From: Nocardiopsis prasina DSM 43845
GTDB lineage: Bacteria > Actinomycetota > Actinomycetes > Streptosporangiales > Streptosporangiaceae
Assembly: GCF_000341265.1 (NCBI RefSeq)
Contig: NZ_ANAE01000081.1
Location: forward strand, 1 to 33,731
Reading direction: 5' to 3'
DNA: 33,731 bases
The position numbers and the translations under genes are program-made. The notes under the pieces were generated by a model, which saw only the letters and a program-made list of their open reading frames with translations, had not been told where the DNA came from and made no database searches. Shown in pieces: positions 7,241-16,100 of this stretch. Within the stretch, counting starts at the first letter, position 1; each line of letters opens with the position of its first letter.

Positions 7241-9274
7241 ATGTTCCGTCTCCACCCCCACGATCCGCCCCTCGTCGGCCCCCACCGCCTGCACGCCCGC
7301 CTGGGCGAGGACGCGTACGCTCGTGTGTACCTGGGCTCCGCGCCCGCGGGGGGCCCGGTCGCGGTGAAGGTGGTCCGGCCGGAGTACGCCACCGACCCGG
7401 CCTTCCGCTCCTCGTTCTCCCATCAGGTGGAGGCCGCGCGGGGGGTGGGCGGCCCGCACGTGTGCGGTATCCGGGACGCGGACCTGAGTGGCGCGGTGCC
7501 CTGGGTAGCGATCGCCCGACCCCTTGGACCCAGCCTCGCCGAACTGGTGCGCGCGAACGGCCCGCTCCCCGTGGAGGCTCTGCACCCGCTCGCCCTGGCC
7601 CTCGCACAGGGGTTGGACGCCCTGCACTCCTCGAACCACACACACGGCTCCCTGTGGCCGGACAGCGTGCTGGTGTCGACCGACACCGCGCTGCTCGCCG
7701 ATCCGGGCCTGGAGTGGGCGATCAGCGACACAGAACACCGCGCGCCCCACCCAGCCTTCGCCGCGCCCGAGGGAGGGGCCACCACGGCCACGGACGTCTT
7801 CTCCTGGGCGTCCATCCTGTGCTTCGCGGCCAGCGGAGTGGTGGGCCCGGACGGGTTGGCCTGCGTGCCCCTGCAACTGCGCGGACTGATCGACGCCTGC
7901 CTCAAGCGGGACCCCAGGCTGCGCCCCAGCGCCCACGACCTCGTACGGATGCTGGGCGGACCGGCCGAACCCACCCCGTGGTCGACCCGGGTGCGCGCGG
8001 CGATCGACTCGGTCGCCGACGCCCAGGGTGCGGTGGTGCGCGGTGGCGCGACCTCACCCGAGAACGCGTGCGCGGACGTCCCCTCCACAGGGAAGCGGGG
8101 TCGCCTGCTCGCAGTGGGCGCGGGTGTCCTGGCCTTGGTGGTGCTGGCCGGTACGGGGGCGACGTACGCACGCCACCGCGTCGGCGGCGGCCAGGAGGAG
8201 GGCGGGCCGGGCGCCGACACCGCGACCGGGGCGGGGCTGATCACCGACGCCGGGTGTCTGGACGGTTCCGGTTACCCGGCCCCGGACGGGCCCCTGCCCG
8301 AGGACACCAACTTCTGGGACTTCGCCTTCTCCGCCGACGGGGACGTGCTCGCCGCGACCTCCCCGGCCGGGCTCTCGGTCTGGGACTGGGACTCGGGCGA
8401 GCTGGTAGCAGTGCCGACCGAGAACGCCACCCCCCTCGTCAGCCCACAGTTCTCACCGGTCGGCTGTACCGTGTCCTCCGCCCAGCTCGTCGAGTACGAG
8501 GGCCGCGAGCACCCGGTGCGCGTCGGGGCCACCCACGACCTGGCCAGCGGGACCAGCACCGAGCATCTGGGGCCCCAGGAGGGACCGGACGAGAACGGAC
8601 GTTGGCTGCTCAAGCCCCGCGACGTGGAGGCCGTGGCCTTCTCCCCGGAGGGCGGTCGTCTCGCGGTGACGCTGAGTTCGACCAATCAGGAGGACAGCAC
8701 CGTGGTGATCGACACGGCCACCGGTGGGGCGGGCGCGTCCATGGCCCCCGGCCTGCACTACGACACCGTGTTCGTGGACGAGGACCACGTGGCCACCAAC
8801 AGCAACGGCGAAATCAGCGTCTGGGACGCCGAGACGGGCGAGGAGGTCCACGTGGTCGTGGGGGGCTCCGACAACCGTCTCGCCGCGGTACCCGGGAGGA
8901 CACAGGTCGGCTACCTCGACGACGACCGGGTCGTCATCACCGACTACACCACCGGGTCGGAGGTCGCCTCGTTCACCCGGGAGGAGTTCGAGACGGACGA
9001 CGACCCCCTGCTCACCCGGCTCCAGGTCGACGCCGCGCACCGCCGGGTGTACGCGACCTGGCGGGTCACCACCGAACCTGGGGCCTGGCGGCTCCACACG
9101 AACGTGTGGGGCATGGACAGTGGTGAGGACCTCGCCGCAGAGGACGGGAACCTCGGGGCCTACCGGTCCGTCGTCCCGCACCCGGAGGGCACGGTCATCG
9201 CGGCCAACACCCTCGAATCCCGGCTGGTCCTGATCGACCCCGACACGTTCGAGGTGGTCAGGGAGCTGACGTGA
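7241..9274 (+). CDS. Predicted pseudokinase with exterior beta-propeller (kinase-like 3)
   Basis: A 677-aa paralog with ATG start and CCGGAAAG upstream. The fold is kept but the active site is not: the Gly loop is LGEDAYARVY (21-30); HRDLKPSN is replaced by HGSLWPDS (135-142), so the catalytic Asp is Ser137 and the following Lys is Trp; DFG is DPG (154-156). Lys43 remains. The activation loop is shortened. The TM helix is at about 288-310, then an exterior propeller of normal length (LSVWDWDSGELV, ISVWDAETGEEV). The frame is open and its codon use is normal, so the losses look selected rather than due to decay. A likely role is as a signalling partner or allosteric regulator of the flanking active kinases, or a ligand receptor; this is inference. 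Confidence 0.9.
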   Translation: MFRLHPHDPPLVGPHRLHARLGEDAYARVYLGSAPAGGPVAVKVVRPEYATDPAFRSSFSHQVEAARGVGGPHVCGIRDADLSGAVPWVAIARPLGPSLAELVRANGPLPVEALHPLALALAQGLDALHSSNHTHGSLWPDSVLVSTDTALLADPGLEWAISDTEHRAPHPAFAAPEGGATTATDVFSWASILCFAASGVVGPDGLACVPLQLRGLIDACLKRDPRLRPSAHDLVRMLGGPAEPTPWSTRVRAAIDSVADAQGAVVRGGATSPENACADVPSTGKRGRLLAVGAGVLALVVLAGTGATYARHRVGGGQEEGGPGADTATGAGLITDAGCLDGSGYPAPDGPLPEDTNFWDFAFSADGDVLAATSPAGLSVWDWDSGELVAVPTENATPLVSPQFSPVGCTVSSAQLVEYEGREHPVRVGATHDLASGTSTEHLGPQEGPDENGRWLLKPRDVEAVAFSPEGGRLAVTLSSTNQEDSTVVIDTATGGAGASMAPGLHYDTVFVDEDHVATNSNGEISVWDAETGEEVHVVVGGSDNRLAAVPGRTQVGYLDDDRVVITDYTTGSEVASFTREEFETDDDPLLTRLQVDAAHRRVYATWRVTTEPGAWRLHTNVWGMDSGEDLAAEDGNLGAYRSVVPHPEGTVIAANTLESRLVLIDPDTFEVVRELT

Positions 9275-9315
9275 CCGGGTTCCTGGGCCAGGAGGAGGAA
9301 GGCCCACCAACCCGG
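9275..9315 (+). terminator. Nested stem-loop between kinase-like 3 and kinase 4
   Basis: CCGGGTT (9275-9281) pairs perfectly with AACCCGG (9309-9315), and inside it GGGCC (9285-9289) pairs with GGCCC (9301-9305). It begins at the base after the stop codon of kinase-like 3. There is no T tract, so it may be a partial terminator or an mRNA-stabilising hairpin. Confidence 0.5.
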
Positions 9316-9354
9316 GCAGACTGGTACCCCAACCCGTGCCCCAGGAGCTGACCC

Positions 9355-11397
9355 GTGCTTCCCCTGACCTCCACCGACCCCTCCCGCATCGGCCCCCACC
9401 AGGTGCTGTCCAGGCTCGGCGAGGGCGGCATGGGGGAGGTCTACCTCGCCCGTACTCCCGAGGGAGGGCTGGCCGCGGTCAAGGTGGTCAAGGAGGACCT
9501 GGCGAGGGACCAGGAGTTCCGCGCCCGGTTCGCCCGCGAGGTCCGCACCGCGCAACGGGTGCGGGGCCCGTTCACCCCGGCCGTACTCAGTGCCGACGCC
9601 GAAGCCACCGTGCCGTGGATGGCCACCGAGTACGTCCCCGGCCCCACCCTCAAGGAGGCCGTCCGGGAGAACGGGCCCTTCCCCGAACCCTCCCTCCGGG
9701 TCCTCGCACTGGGCCTGGCCAACGCCCTTCAGACGATCCACTCCGCCGGGCTCATGCACCGCGACCTCAAGCCGAGCAACGTCCTGCTCTCACCGCGCGG
9801 ACCCCAGGTGATCGACTTCGGCATCGCCCGCGCCGTGGAGGGCACCGTCCTCACCCGGACCGGCCAGAGCTTCGGGACCCCGTCCTACACCTCCCCGGAG
9901 CAGATCACGGGCAAGGGGGTCGGGCCCTCCAGCGACGTGTTCTCTCTGGCCGGTGTGGTGGTCTTCGCCGCCAGCGGCCGACCACCCTTCGGTACCGGGA
10001 AGACGGCCGAACTCCTGTCCCGGGTCGTGGGCGGCGAACCCGACCTCGACGCCGTCCCGGAGCCCCTGCGACCGCTCCTCGCCCGCTGCTTCGCCAAGGC
10101 CCCGGACGGACGCCCCAGCGCCGACGAGCTCCTCCGGGTCCTCTCGCACGGTCCCCTGCCCTCCGCGGAACACGGCTGGCTCCCCGCCCGGGTCAACCAC
10201 TCGCTCAACGCCCACCTGGCGCGGACCCACCAGGCGGCCGTCCCCGAGACCGCCCCCACCGGCCCGCCCGCGGACGGCCAGCCACCCGGCGGCCGTGCCC
10301 GCACCGCCCTCATCGCCGGGGCCGCGACTCTGGCCGTCGTCGTGGCGGCCGGGACCATTGGTCTCCTGACCGCCCGGTCCGACGACGACGTCGCGGGGGT
10401 ACCGGACCCCGGGGAGGAGCCGGTGCCGTCCGATGTCCTCGGTTCCCGTCTCCTGGGGATCGGCTTCGCCCCCGACGGCGAAAGCCTCCACGTCTCCGGC
10501 CAGGACCACCTGGTCGAGATCGACTGGCGGACCGGCGAGGAACTCCGCCGTTTCGAGCAGCGCCCCAGCCACCTGACGGTCGGCGCCGACGGCACCGTCG
10601 TCGGCTCGTTCGCCGATGCCGTCCTGCTCTGGGATCCCGGTGAGGAGGAGCCGCGCTACCTGGAGGATCCCGGTCTCCTGGACTGGGGCCGGACGGTTTC
10701 CAGCCCCGACGGCACCCGCCTGGCGGTCGCGGTCAACGCCTCGAGCGACAGCGCGGCCGACGACGACGGGGACCAGCCCCTCGTCCAGGTGTGGAACCTG
10801 GAGTCCGAGGAGGTCGAGTTCGAGATCGAGACGGACTCCTACGCCCGTGACCTGCACTTCAACGCGGACGCCTCACAGCTTGTCGTCAGCGACTACTCGG
10901 GCACGGGGGTGTCGGCCGTGTGGGACCTGGCCTCGCGGGAGCCCGTCCTGGAGTTGCCCAACGAGGACTTCCCCGCCATGCCCAGCGACGACACGGGACA
11001 CCACCTGAAGCACCTGGCCTTCCACCCCACGGACCCCTCCTTGCTCGCCATCACCACCAGCCCCGAGGACACCGCCCTCTACGACCTCGCCACCGGTGAG
11101 ACCACACCCCTGGAGGTTCCCCCGACCAACGGCCACCCGCTGTTCGAGCTCCACTTCTCCCCGGACGGGACCCGGTTGGTCGCCAGCGGCGACGACGGCG
11201 CCGCGGTCAGGGGAGGCCGGGTGTGGGACACCGCCACCGGAGACCTGCTGACCGAGGACGGGGTGCCGCTCTACTCCCTGCTCGACTTCCACCCGGAGGG
11301 GACGGTCATCGCGACCATCACCCCGGCCTCCGAGCGGATGCGCCTCCTGATTGTGGACGCCGAGACCTTCGAGGTCCTGCACGAGTACCCGGAGTAG
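9355..11397 (+). CDS. Membrane Ser/Thr kinase with exterior beta-propeller (kinase 4)
   Basis: A 680-aa paralog started at GTG with CAGGAG 7 nt upstream. All kinase motifs are intact: LGEGGMGEVY (21-30), Lys43, HRDLKPSN (135-142), DFG (154-156), SPEQ (180-183). The TM helix is at about 317-340 and an exterior propeller follows. Its kinase domain and activation loop (VEGTVLTRTG) are almost the same as in kinase 1, while its propeller has diverged more. That suggests a duplication in which the same cytoplasmic targets are read by different exterior sensors. An 80-nt gap with a stem-loop separates it from kinase-like 3, so it could be expressed at a different level. It converges on eccD. Confidence 0.92.
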   Translation: MLPLTSTDPSRIGPHQVLSRLGEGGMGEVYLARTPEGGLAAVKVVKEDLARDQEFRARFAREVRTAQRVRGPFTPAVLSADAEATVPWMATEYVPGPTLKEAVRENGPFPEPSLRVLALGLANALQTIHSAGLMHRDLKPSNVLLSPRGPQVIDFGIARAVEGTVLTRTGQSFGTPSYTSPEQITGKGVGPSSDVFSLAGVVVFAASGRPPFGTGKTAELLSRVVGGEPDLDAVPEPLRPLLARCFAKAPDGRPSADELLRVLSHGPLPSAEHGWLPARVNHSLNAHLARTHQAAVPETAPTGPPADGQPPGGRARTALIAGAATLAVVVAAGTIGLLTARSDDDVAGVPDPGEEPVPSDVLGSRLLGIGFAPDGESLHVSGQDHLVEIDWRTGEELRRFEQRPSHLTVGADGTVVGSFADAVLLWDPGEEEPRYLEDPGLLDWGRTVSSPDGTRLAVAVNASSDSAADDDGDQPLVQVWNLESEEVEFEIETDSYARDLHFNADASQLVVSDYSGTGVSAVWDLASREPVLELPNEDFPAMPSDDTGHHLKHLAFHPTDPSLLAITTSPEDTALYDLATGETTPLEVPPTNGHPLFELHFSPDGTRLVASGDDGAAVRGGRVWDTATGDLLTEDGVPLYSLLDFHPEGTVIATITPASERMRLLIVDAETFEVLHEYPE

Positions 11398-11421
11398 CAC
11401 CGCCCCCGGCAGGAGCCGGAG

Positions 11422-11604
11422 TCACTGGACCGAAGCGAAGAGCTCCTCGGCGACAGGCAATCCTCGTTCCGCGAACACCTCAGGGGGTACCCCGCGATCC
11501 TTCGAGGTACCGGCGGTACAGGAGGTCAACACAGGAGCCGATCCGATTCCCAGAACTACAGGTACCCGACGCATGCCGGCCCCCGGCATCCGAGCACCGT
11601 TCAT
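11422..11604 (-). CDS. Possible tiny lipoprotein downstream of eccD
   Basis: A 60-aa frame whose inner Met begins a plausible lipoprotein signal: MRRVPVVLGIGSAPVLTSC with lipobox LTSC, then a 30-residue tail ending GLPVAEELFASVQ. It sits 52 nt after the eccD stop, in the same direction. There is only a weak ribosome site (GAAG before ATG 11604). It may be a true small lipoprotein, the remnant of a larger one, or chance. Confidence 0.3.
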   Translation of the reverse strand: MNGARMPGAGMRRVPVVLGIGSAPVLTSCTAGTSKDRGVPPEVFAERGLPVAEELFASVQ

Positions 11605-11656
11605 GTCTTCGTGCCGCGTTCGGTGCGTGCTTCGAACCCGGCGTGCCAGGTCCGAA

Positions 11657-12997
11657 TCAGTTGGCTCCGGTCATCCCGGCCACGAACTCGAACAGGCCCA
11701 TTCCCCAGGCGAACATCACGCACATCGCCATGATGACGAGGATCTCGGTCCAGTTGAGGACCCTCCTGAGCGAGGCCCTGGGGACGTCGTTCAGCTTCAC
11801 CCAACTCAGGACGCTGAGGAGGATGCCCCCGAGGAGCACAGCCACCGGCAGCCAGGGGCCGAACACCGGATACTGCGTGACCACCGCGACCCCCGCCGCG
11901 CCCAGGCCGACGACTCCGGCCAGTCGCAGCGGCAGCACGTGCCGGATGCGGTCGAACAGGCGGGAGCGCATCACCAGCAGCACACCGAGGAGAGCGCACA
12001 GCGCCAGGTCCGGGATGCTCGAACCGAAGTAGGCGAGCAGAACCGTGACGGCGCCACCCGCGACGGCGGTGCCCATGACGATCCCCAGCAACAGGCGGTC
12101 GCTGTTGGTGAAGGTCTCCTCGAAGCGTTCCGTGGCCACCTGGCCCGACCGCCCGACCTCGTAGTCGAGCCCGGAGAGGCCGCCCATCACCATCGCCACA
12201 CGCGGCAGGGCGCCCACACACAGGGTCAGGGCGATGCCCATCGCACGTACCCCCTGCGTCGGGTCCACGAAGATCCCGACCAGCACCAGCACACCGGCGG
12301 CGAGGACCACCACCGTGAGCCCCGCGATGTAGGAGAGTCCGGTCTCGTGCAGTGACCAGCCGATCAACGCCACGAGCAGCCCGCCGGACAGCGCGATCCC
12401 GGCCATGGTGAGGGGTGCCGCGTTGACCACGAGCTGCGCGGTGAGGACCGCCGTGGCGGCTCCCCACACGCAGGTCGTCGCGAAGAGGACGCTGGCGACG
12501 ACCGGCAGCGGACGGCGAGCGGCCAGCAGCATCGTCCCGATGGTGAGGAGCGTGCCGAAGGCCGCCACCCCCAGATAGCCCGCCGAGGGGCGCAGCCACA
12601 TCATGAGGAACAGCATCAACAGCGGGCCGATGCCGCCCACGAGCAGACCGAACGACAACGTGGTCGTCGAGTTCCAGATCCACGCGGTCTCGTCCACGCT
12701 GTCCTCGACGGCCCCGCGTACGTCGTCGACGTGCGCCGGGCGGCTCGGAGCCACCACGCGGTCGAGGAGCAGCACGTCCCCGTCGTACACACCCGCGCCC
12801 TCCAGCGGTTCGCCGGGGTGCACCGGGTTTCCGTCAACCGTGGTGAGGGACCAGGAGGCGGGATCGGAAGGCTCGTCCTCGGGCGCGCACACCTCGATGA
12901 TGCGCGGCATGAGCGTGGCGACGGGCACGCTCCCCGGTAGTGCCAGATCGGCCCAGTTCTGGGGTCCGGTGATCGTGACCCTGCAGTATCCGCTCAC
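11657..12997 (-). CDS. eccD: Type VII secretion integral membrane protein EccD
   Basis: A 446-aa protein with the EccD layout: an N-terminal ubiquitin-like (YukD-type) domain at about 1-82, a linker, then about 11 TM helices from residue 113 to 441. Known EccD proteins form dimeric TM vestibules of the ESX inner-membrane complex and hold EccB, EccC and EccE together. The GTG start at 12997 is preceded by AGAGGG at good spacing. The LPRVAMVMGGL segment near 264-274 sits in the cytoplasmic loop between TM6 and TM7, as in the family. It diverges from eccC across a short shared control region. A specific ESX subtype cannot be named from this sequence. Confidence 0.9.
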   Translation of the reverse strand: MSGYCRVTITGPQNWADLALPGSVPVATLMPRIIEVCAPEDEPSDPASWSLTTVDGNPVHPGEPLEGAGVYDGDVLLLDRVVAPSRPAHVDDVRGAVEDSVDETAWIWNSTTTLSFGLLVGGIGPLLMLFLMMWLRPSAGYLGVAAFGTLLTIGTMLLAARRPLPVVASVLFATTCVWGAATAVLTAQLVVNAAPLTMAGIALSGGLLVALIGWSLHETGLSYIAGLTVVVLAAGVLVLVGIFVDPTQGVRAMGIALTLCVGALPRVAMVMGGLSGLDYEVGRSGQVATERFEETFTNSDRLLLGIVMGTAVAGGAVTVLLAYFGSSIPDLALCALLGVLLVMRSRLFDRIRHVLPLRLAGVVGLGAAGVAVVTQYPVFGPWLPVAVLLGGILLSVLSWVKLNDVPRASLRRVLNWTEILVIMAMCVMFAWGMGLFEFVAGMTGAN

Positions 12998-13053
12998 CTG
13001 AGACCCTCTTTGTCAAAGTGTGTGCTTTTTTCCATGGCTAAGGGCTGTGCCAG

Positions 13054-13075
13054 ACGCGAATTAGGTGATTCGCGT
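13054..13075. promoter_or_regulatory. 8-bp inverted repeat between eccD and eccC
   Basis: ACGCGAAT (13054-13061) and ATTCGCGT (13068-13075) are perfect inverted arms around TAGGTG. They lie midway in the divergent eccD/eccC region, a natural operator position. TTGTTC (13075-13080) directly next to it could be a -35, with TAGTCA (13099-13104) as a weak -10 for eccC. The binding factor is unknown. Confidence 0.5.
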
Positions 13076-13141
13076 TGTTCACGAGATCATCTATAGCGTA
13101 GTCACCCAGAGACCTCACAGGTGGACGGAGAAGGGACCCCC

Positions 13142-16100
13142 GTGGCGACGAGACCTGTTCCCCGGCCCGCTCGCAACACCCCGCCGGCTCCCGGGAACTC
13201 TCCCCTGGTCATCGCGACTCCGCCACAGATGCCGGAGAACGCCCCGGCCGGCAGCTCGGGCGCGATGATCATCATGCCCATCATCACCGGTTCCGGCTCC
13301 CTCCTGATGTCCATCACCATGGGCCATCGCCCGTTGATGATGGTGGCGGGCGTGATGATCATGATCGCGAGCGTGATCGTCGGAATCATCATGTTCGTCG
13401 CCCAGCACAACGGCCCTCGTAAACGTATTCGGGAACAGCGGGAACGCTACGTCGACTACCTCGACCAGCTGCGCGAGATCGTACGGGACGTCGCCGCCAC
13501 CCAGCGTTCCGACAACGCCTTCCGTCACCCGACACCCGACCTTCTCACGGAACCGGCGCGGTCCCGGGCACGGAGATGGGAACGCAGAGCGTCCGACCCC
13601 GACTTCCTCGACGTGCGCGTCGGGTCGGGGGTCCGCCCGCTCGCCCGGCGGCTCAAGCTGAAGGTGGACACCTCCTCGCCCCTGATCGTCTACGATCCCG
13701 TCTGCCAGGGCGCCGCTGACCAGCTCATCGAGCTCTACGGTGACGTTCCCGAGATGCCGCTGGTCGTGCCCCTCCACAAGTACGGCGTGATCTCGATCAA
13801 CGGAGACCGTGCGGCCGGACGCGGACTCGTGCGGGCGATGATCGCCCAGATGTCGGTCTTCCATTCCCCGCACGACCTACGTATCGGAGTGGTCCGGGAC
13901 CAGAAGCTCCGAGCGCAGTGGGAGTGGCTGAAGTGGCTGCCCCACAACACCTTCGACGACGCCATGGACGGGCCGATGCCCGCCCGGTTCGTCGCGCGGA
14001 ACACCGTGCAGATCGCGGAACTGCTCTCGGACGAGATCGAGCGCCGCACCGTCGACCTGCAACGACGCCGCGGCAAGCCCCCGGGCCCGGGGACCCAACG
14101 ACTCGTGGTCGTTCTGGACGGTGAGTACCAGTCCACCCTGTCCGGTCTCCACGCGGAACCACCCGTCACCAACCTGGCCGACCTCGGCATTCACGTCATC
14201 ACCCTCGTGTCGGATCGACGCGAGGAGCCCGAAGCGGTGGAACTCCGCCTGCGAGTCGAGGCTGACGGCAACCTCCGCGAGGACACCGAGGGCACCAGGA
14301 CCGCCGAGGACCCGACGCACGTTCCCCTGGAGGGCAGGGTCGACCGGTACGACATAGCCAGGCTGACGACCCTGGCCCGTGTGCTCGCCCCCTTTGGCAT
14401 CGCGGTGACCGACGGCGACGACGCCATGCACGAGACGGTCGGGCTTCCCGAGATCCTCGGAGTGTCCGACGTCGCCGAACTGGACACCCGCCGGACCTGG
14501 CGCAAGAGGAGCACCGGAGACTACCTGCGTGTACCCATCGGTGTGGGCCCTGGAGGGAACACGGTCCTGCTGGACCTGAAGGAGTCGGCGTTCGGAGGCA
14601 TGGGGCCGCACGGTCTGGTCGTCGGTGCCACGGGCTCCGGAAAGTCGGAGATGCTACGCACCATGGTGGCGTCCCTGGTCATCAACCACTCACCGGAGAA
14701 CCTGGCCCTGCTGCTGGTGGACTTCAAGGGTGGCGCGACCTTCGCCGACACCGATCGCCTACCGCACAGCGCCGGGCTGATCACCAACCTCGCCGACGAC
14801 GACGGCCTGGTGGTCCGGTTCCGGGAGGCCACCTTCGGTGAGCTGCTGCGCCGCCAGCAGATCCTCAAGAACGCGGGCAACCTGCCCAACCTGCACGCCT
14901 ACGAGGCGGCTCGGGAGAGCAACCCCGCACTGGAGCCGCTGCCGCACCTGCTCATCATCATCGACGAGTTCTCCGAGCTGCTCACCGCACACCCGGACTT
15001 CGCGGAGCTGTTCGTGGCGATCGGCCGCATCGGCCGGTCCATCGGCGTGCACCTGCTGCTCGCCACCCAGCGCCTGGAGTCGGGCAAGATCAAGGGCCTG
15101 GAGTCCCACCTGTCCTACCGGGTCGGGCTTCGGACCTTCTCCGAGGCGGAGAGCCGTGAGGCGATCGGTGTCGGAGACGCCTACCACCTCCCGCCGGAAC
15201 CGGGCTCGGGTTACCTGAAGGTCGACACGTCCGTCTTCGAACGGTTCAAGGCCGCCATGGTCTCCCAGCCCTACGAGCCGCCGGTCAAGGAGGAGAAGAC
15301 CGAGCACGACCCGGTCCTGCCGTTGCTCTCCTACAACGGGCTGAACAAGGTGACCGGGTCCGGGTCTCTGGTCGAGTCCCTGGTGGACTCCATCAAGGCC
15401 AAGTCGGAGGACAAGCCCAAGCAGGAGAAACGGACCACCCTCCAGGTGACCGTCGACCGGCTGGTGGCCTCGGGGGCCGACCCGGTCCGCCCCGTCTGGC
15501 TGCCTCCGATGCCGGAGATGCTGACCTTCGACAGCGTTCTGACCGACCTCGGCGAGGGGGACGACCTCGAGGGTGCGGGCACCGAACCCGACCCCGCCGA
15601 GGCCAAGGCGGTCTTCGGTCTGACCGATATCCCGCGTGAACAGCGCGTGGTCCCCGCGGAACTCGACTTCACCGGCGGCGAGGGCAACATCGTCGTGCTG
15701 GGCGGACCGCAGTCGGGCAAGTCCACCATGCTGCGGACGATCATCACGAGCCTGGCGTGGCGCTACCCTCCCGGTCGCGTGGCCGTCTACGCGATCGATT
15801 TCGGCGGCGGGGCGCTCCAGGCGATGGACGAACTCCCCCACGTGGCGGGTGTGGCGGGCAGGTCCGACCCGGAGAGGGTGCAGCGCATCCTCACGGACGT
15901 CTCCGGGCACCTGGACCGTCGGCAGCGCGTCTTCCGCAAACACAAGCTCGACTCCCCGGCCGCGCTGCGCCAGGCCCGCGCCGAGGGCAAGGTGCCCTCC
16001 AATGTCGTGGGCGACCTGTTCCTGATGATTGACGGGTGGTCGGCGGTCCGCGATTCCTTCGACGCGGCCGACGACTTCCTGATGGACATCGCGACGCGAG

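Noticed and set aside
7084..9126. 680-codon plus-strand frame overlapping kinase-like 3
   Set aside because: Extremely Arg/Gly/Pro-rich out-of-frame reading. The frame from 7241 aligns with the three paralogs.
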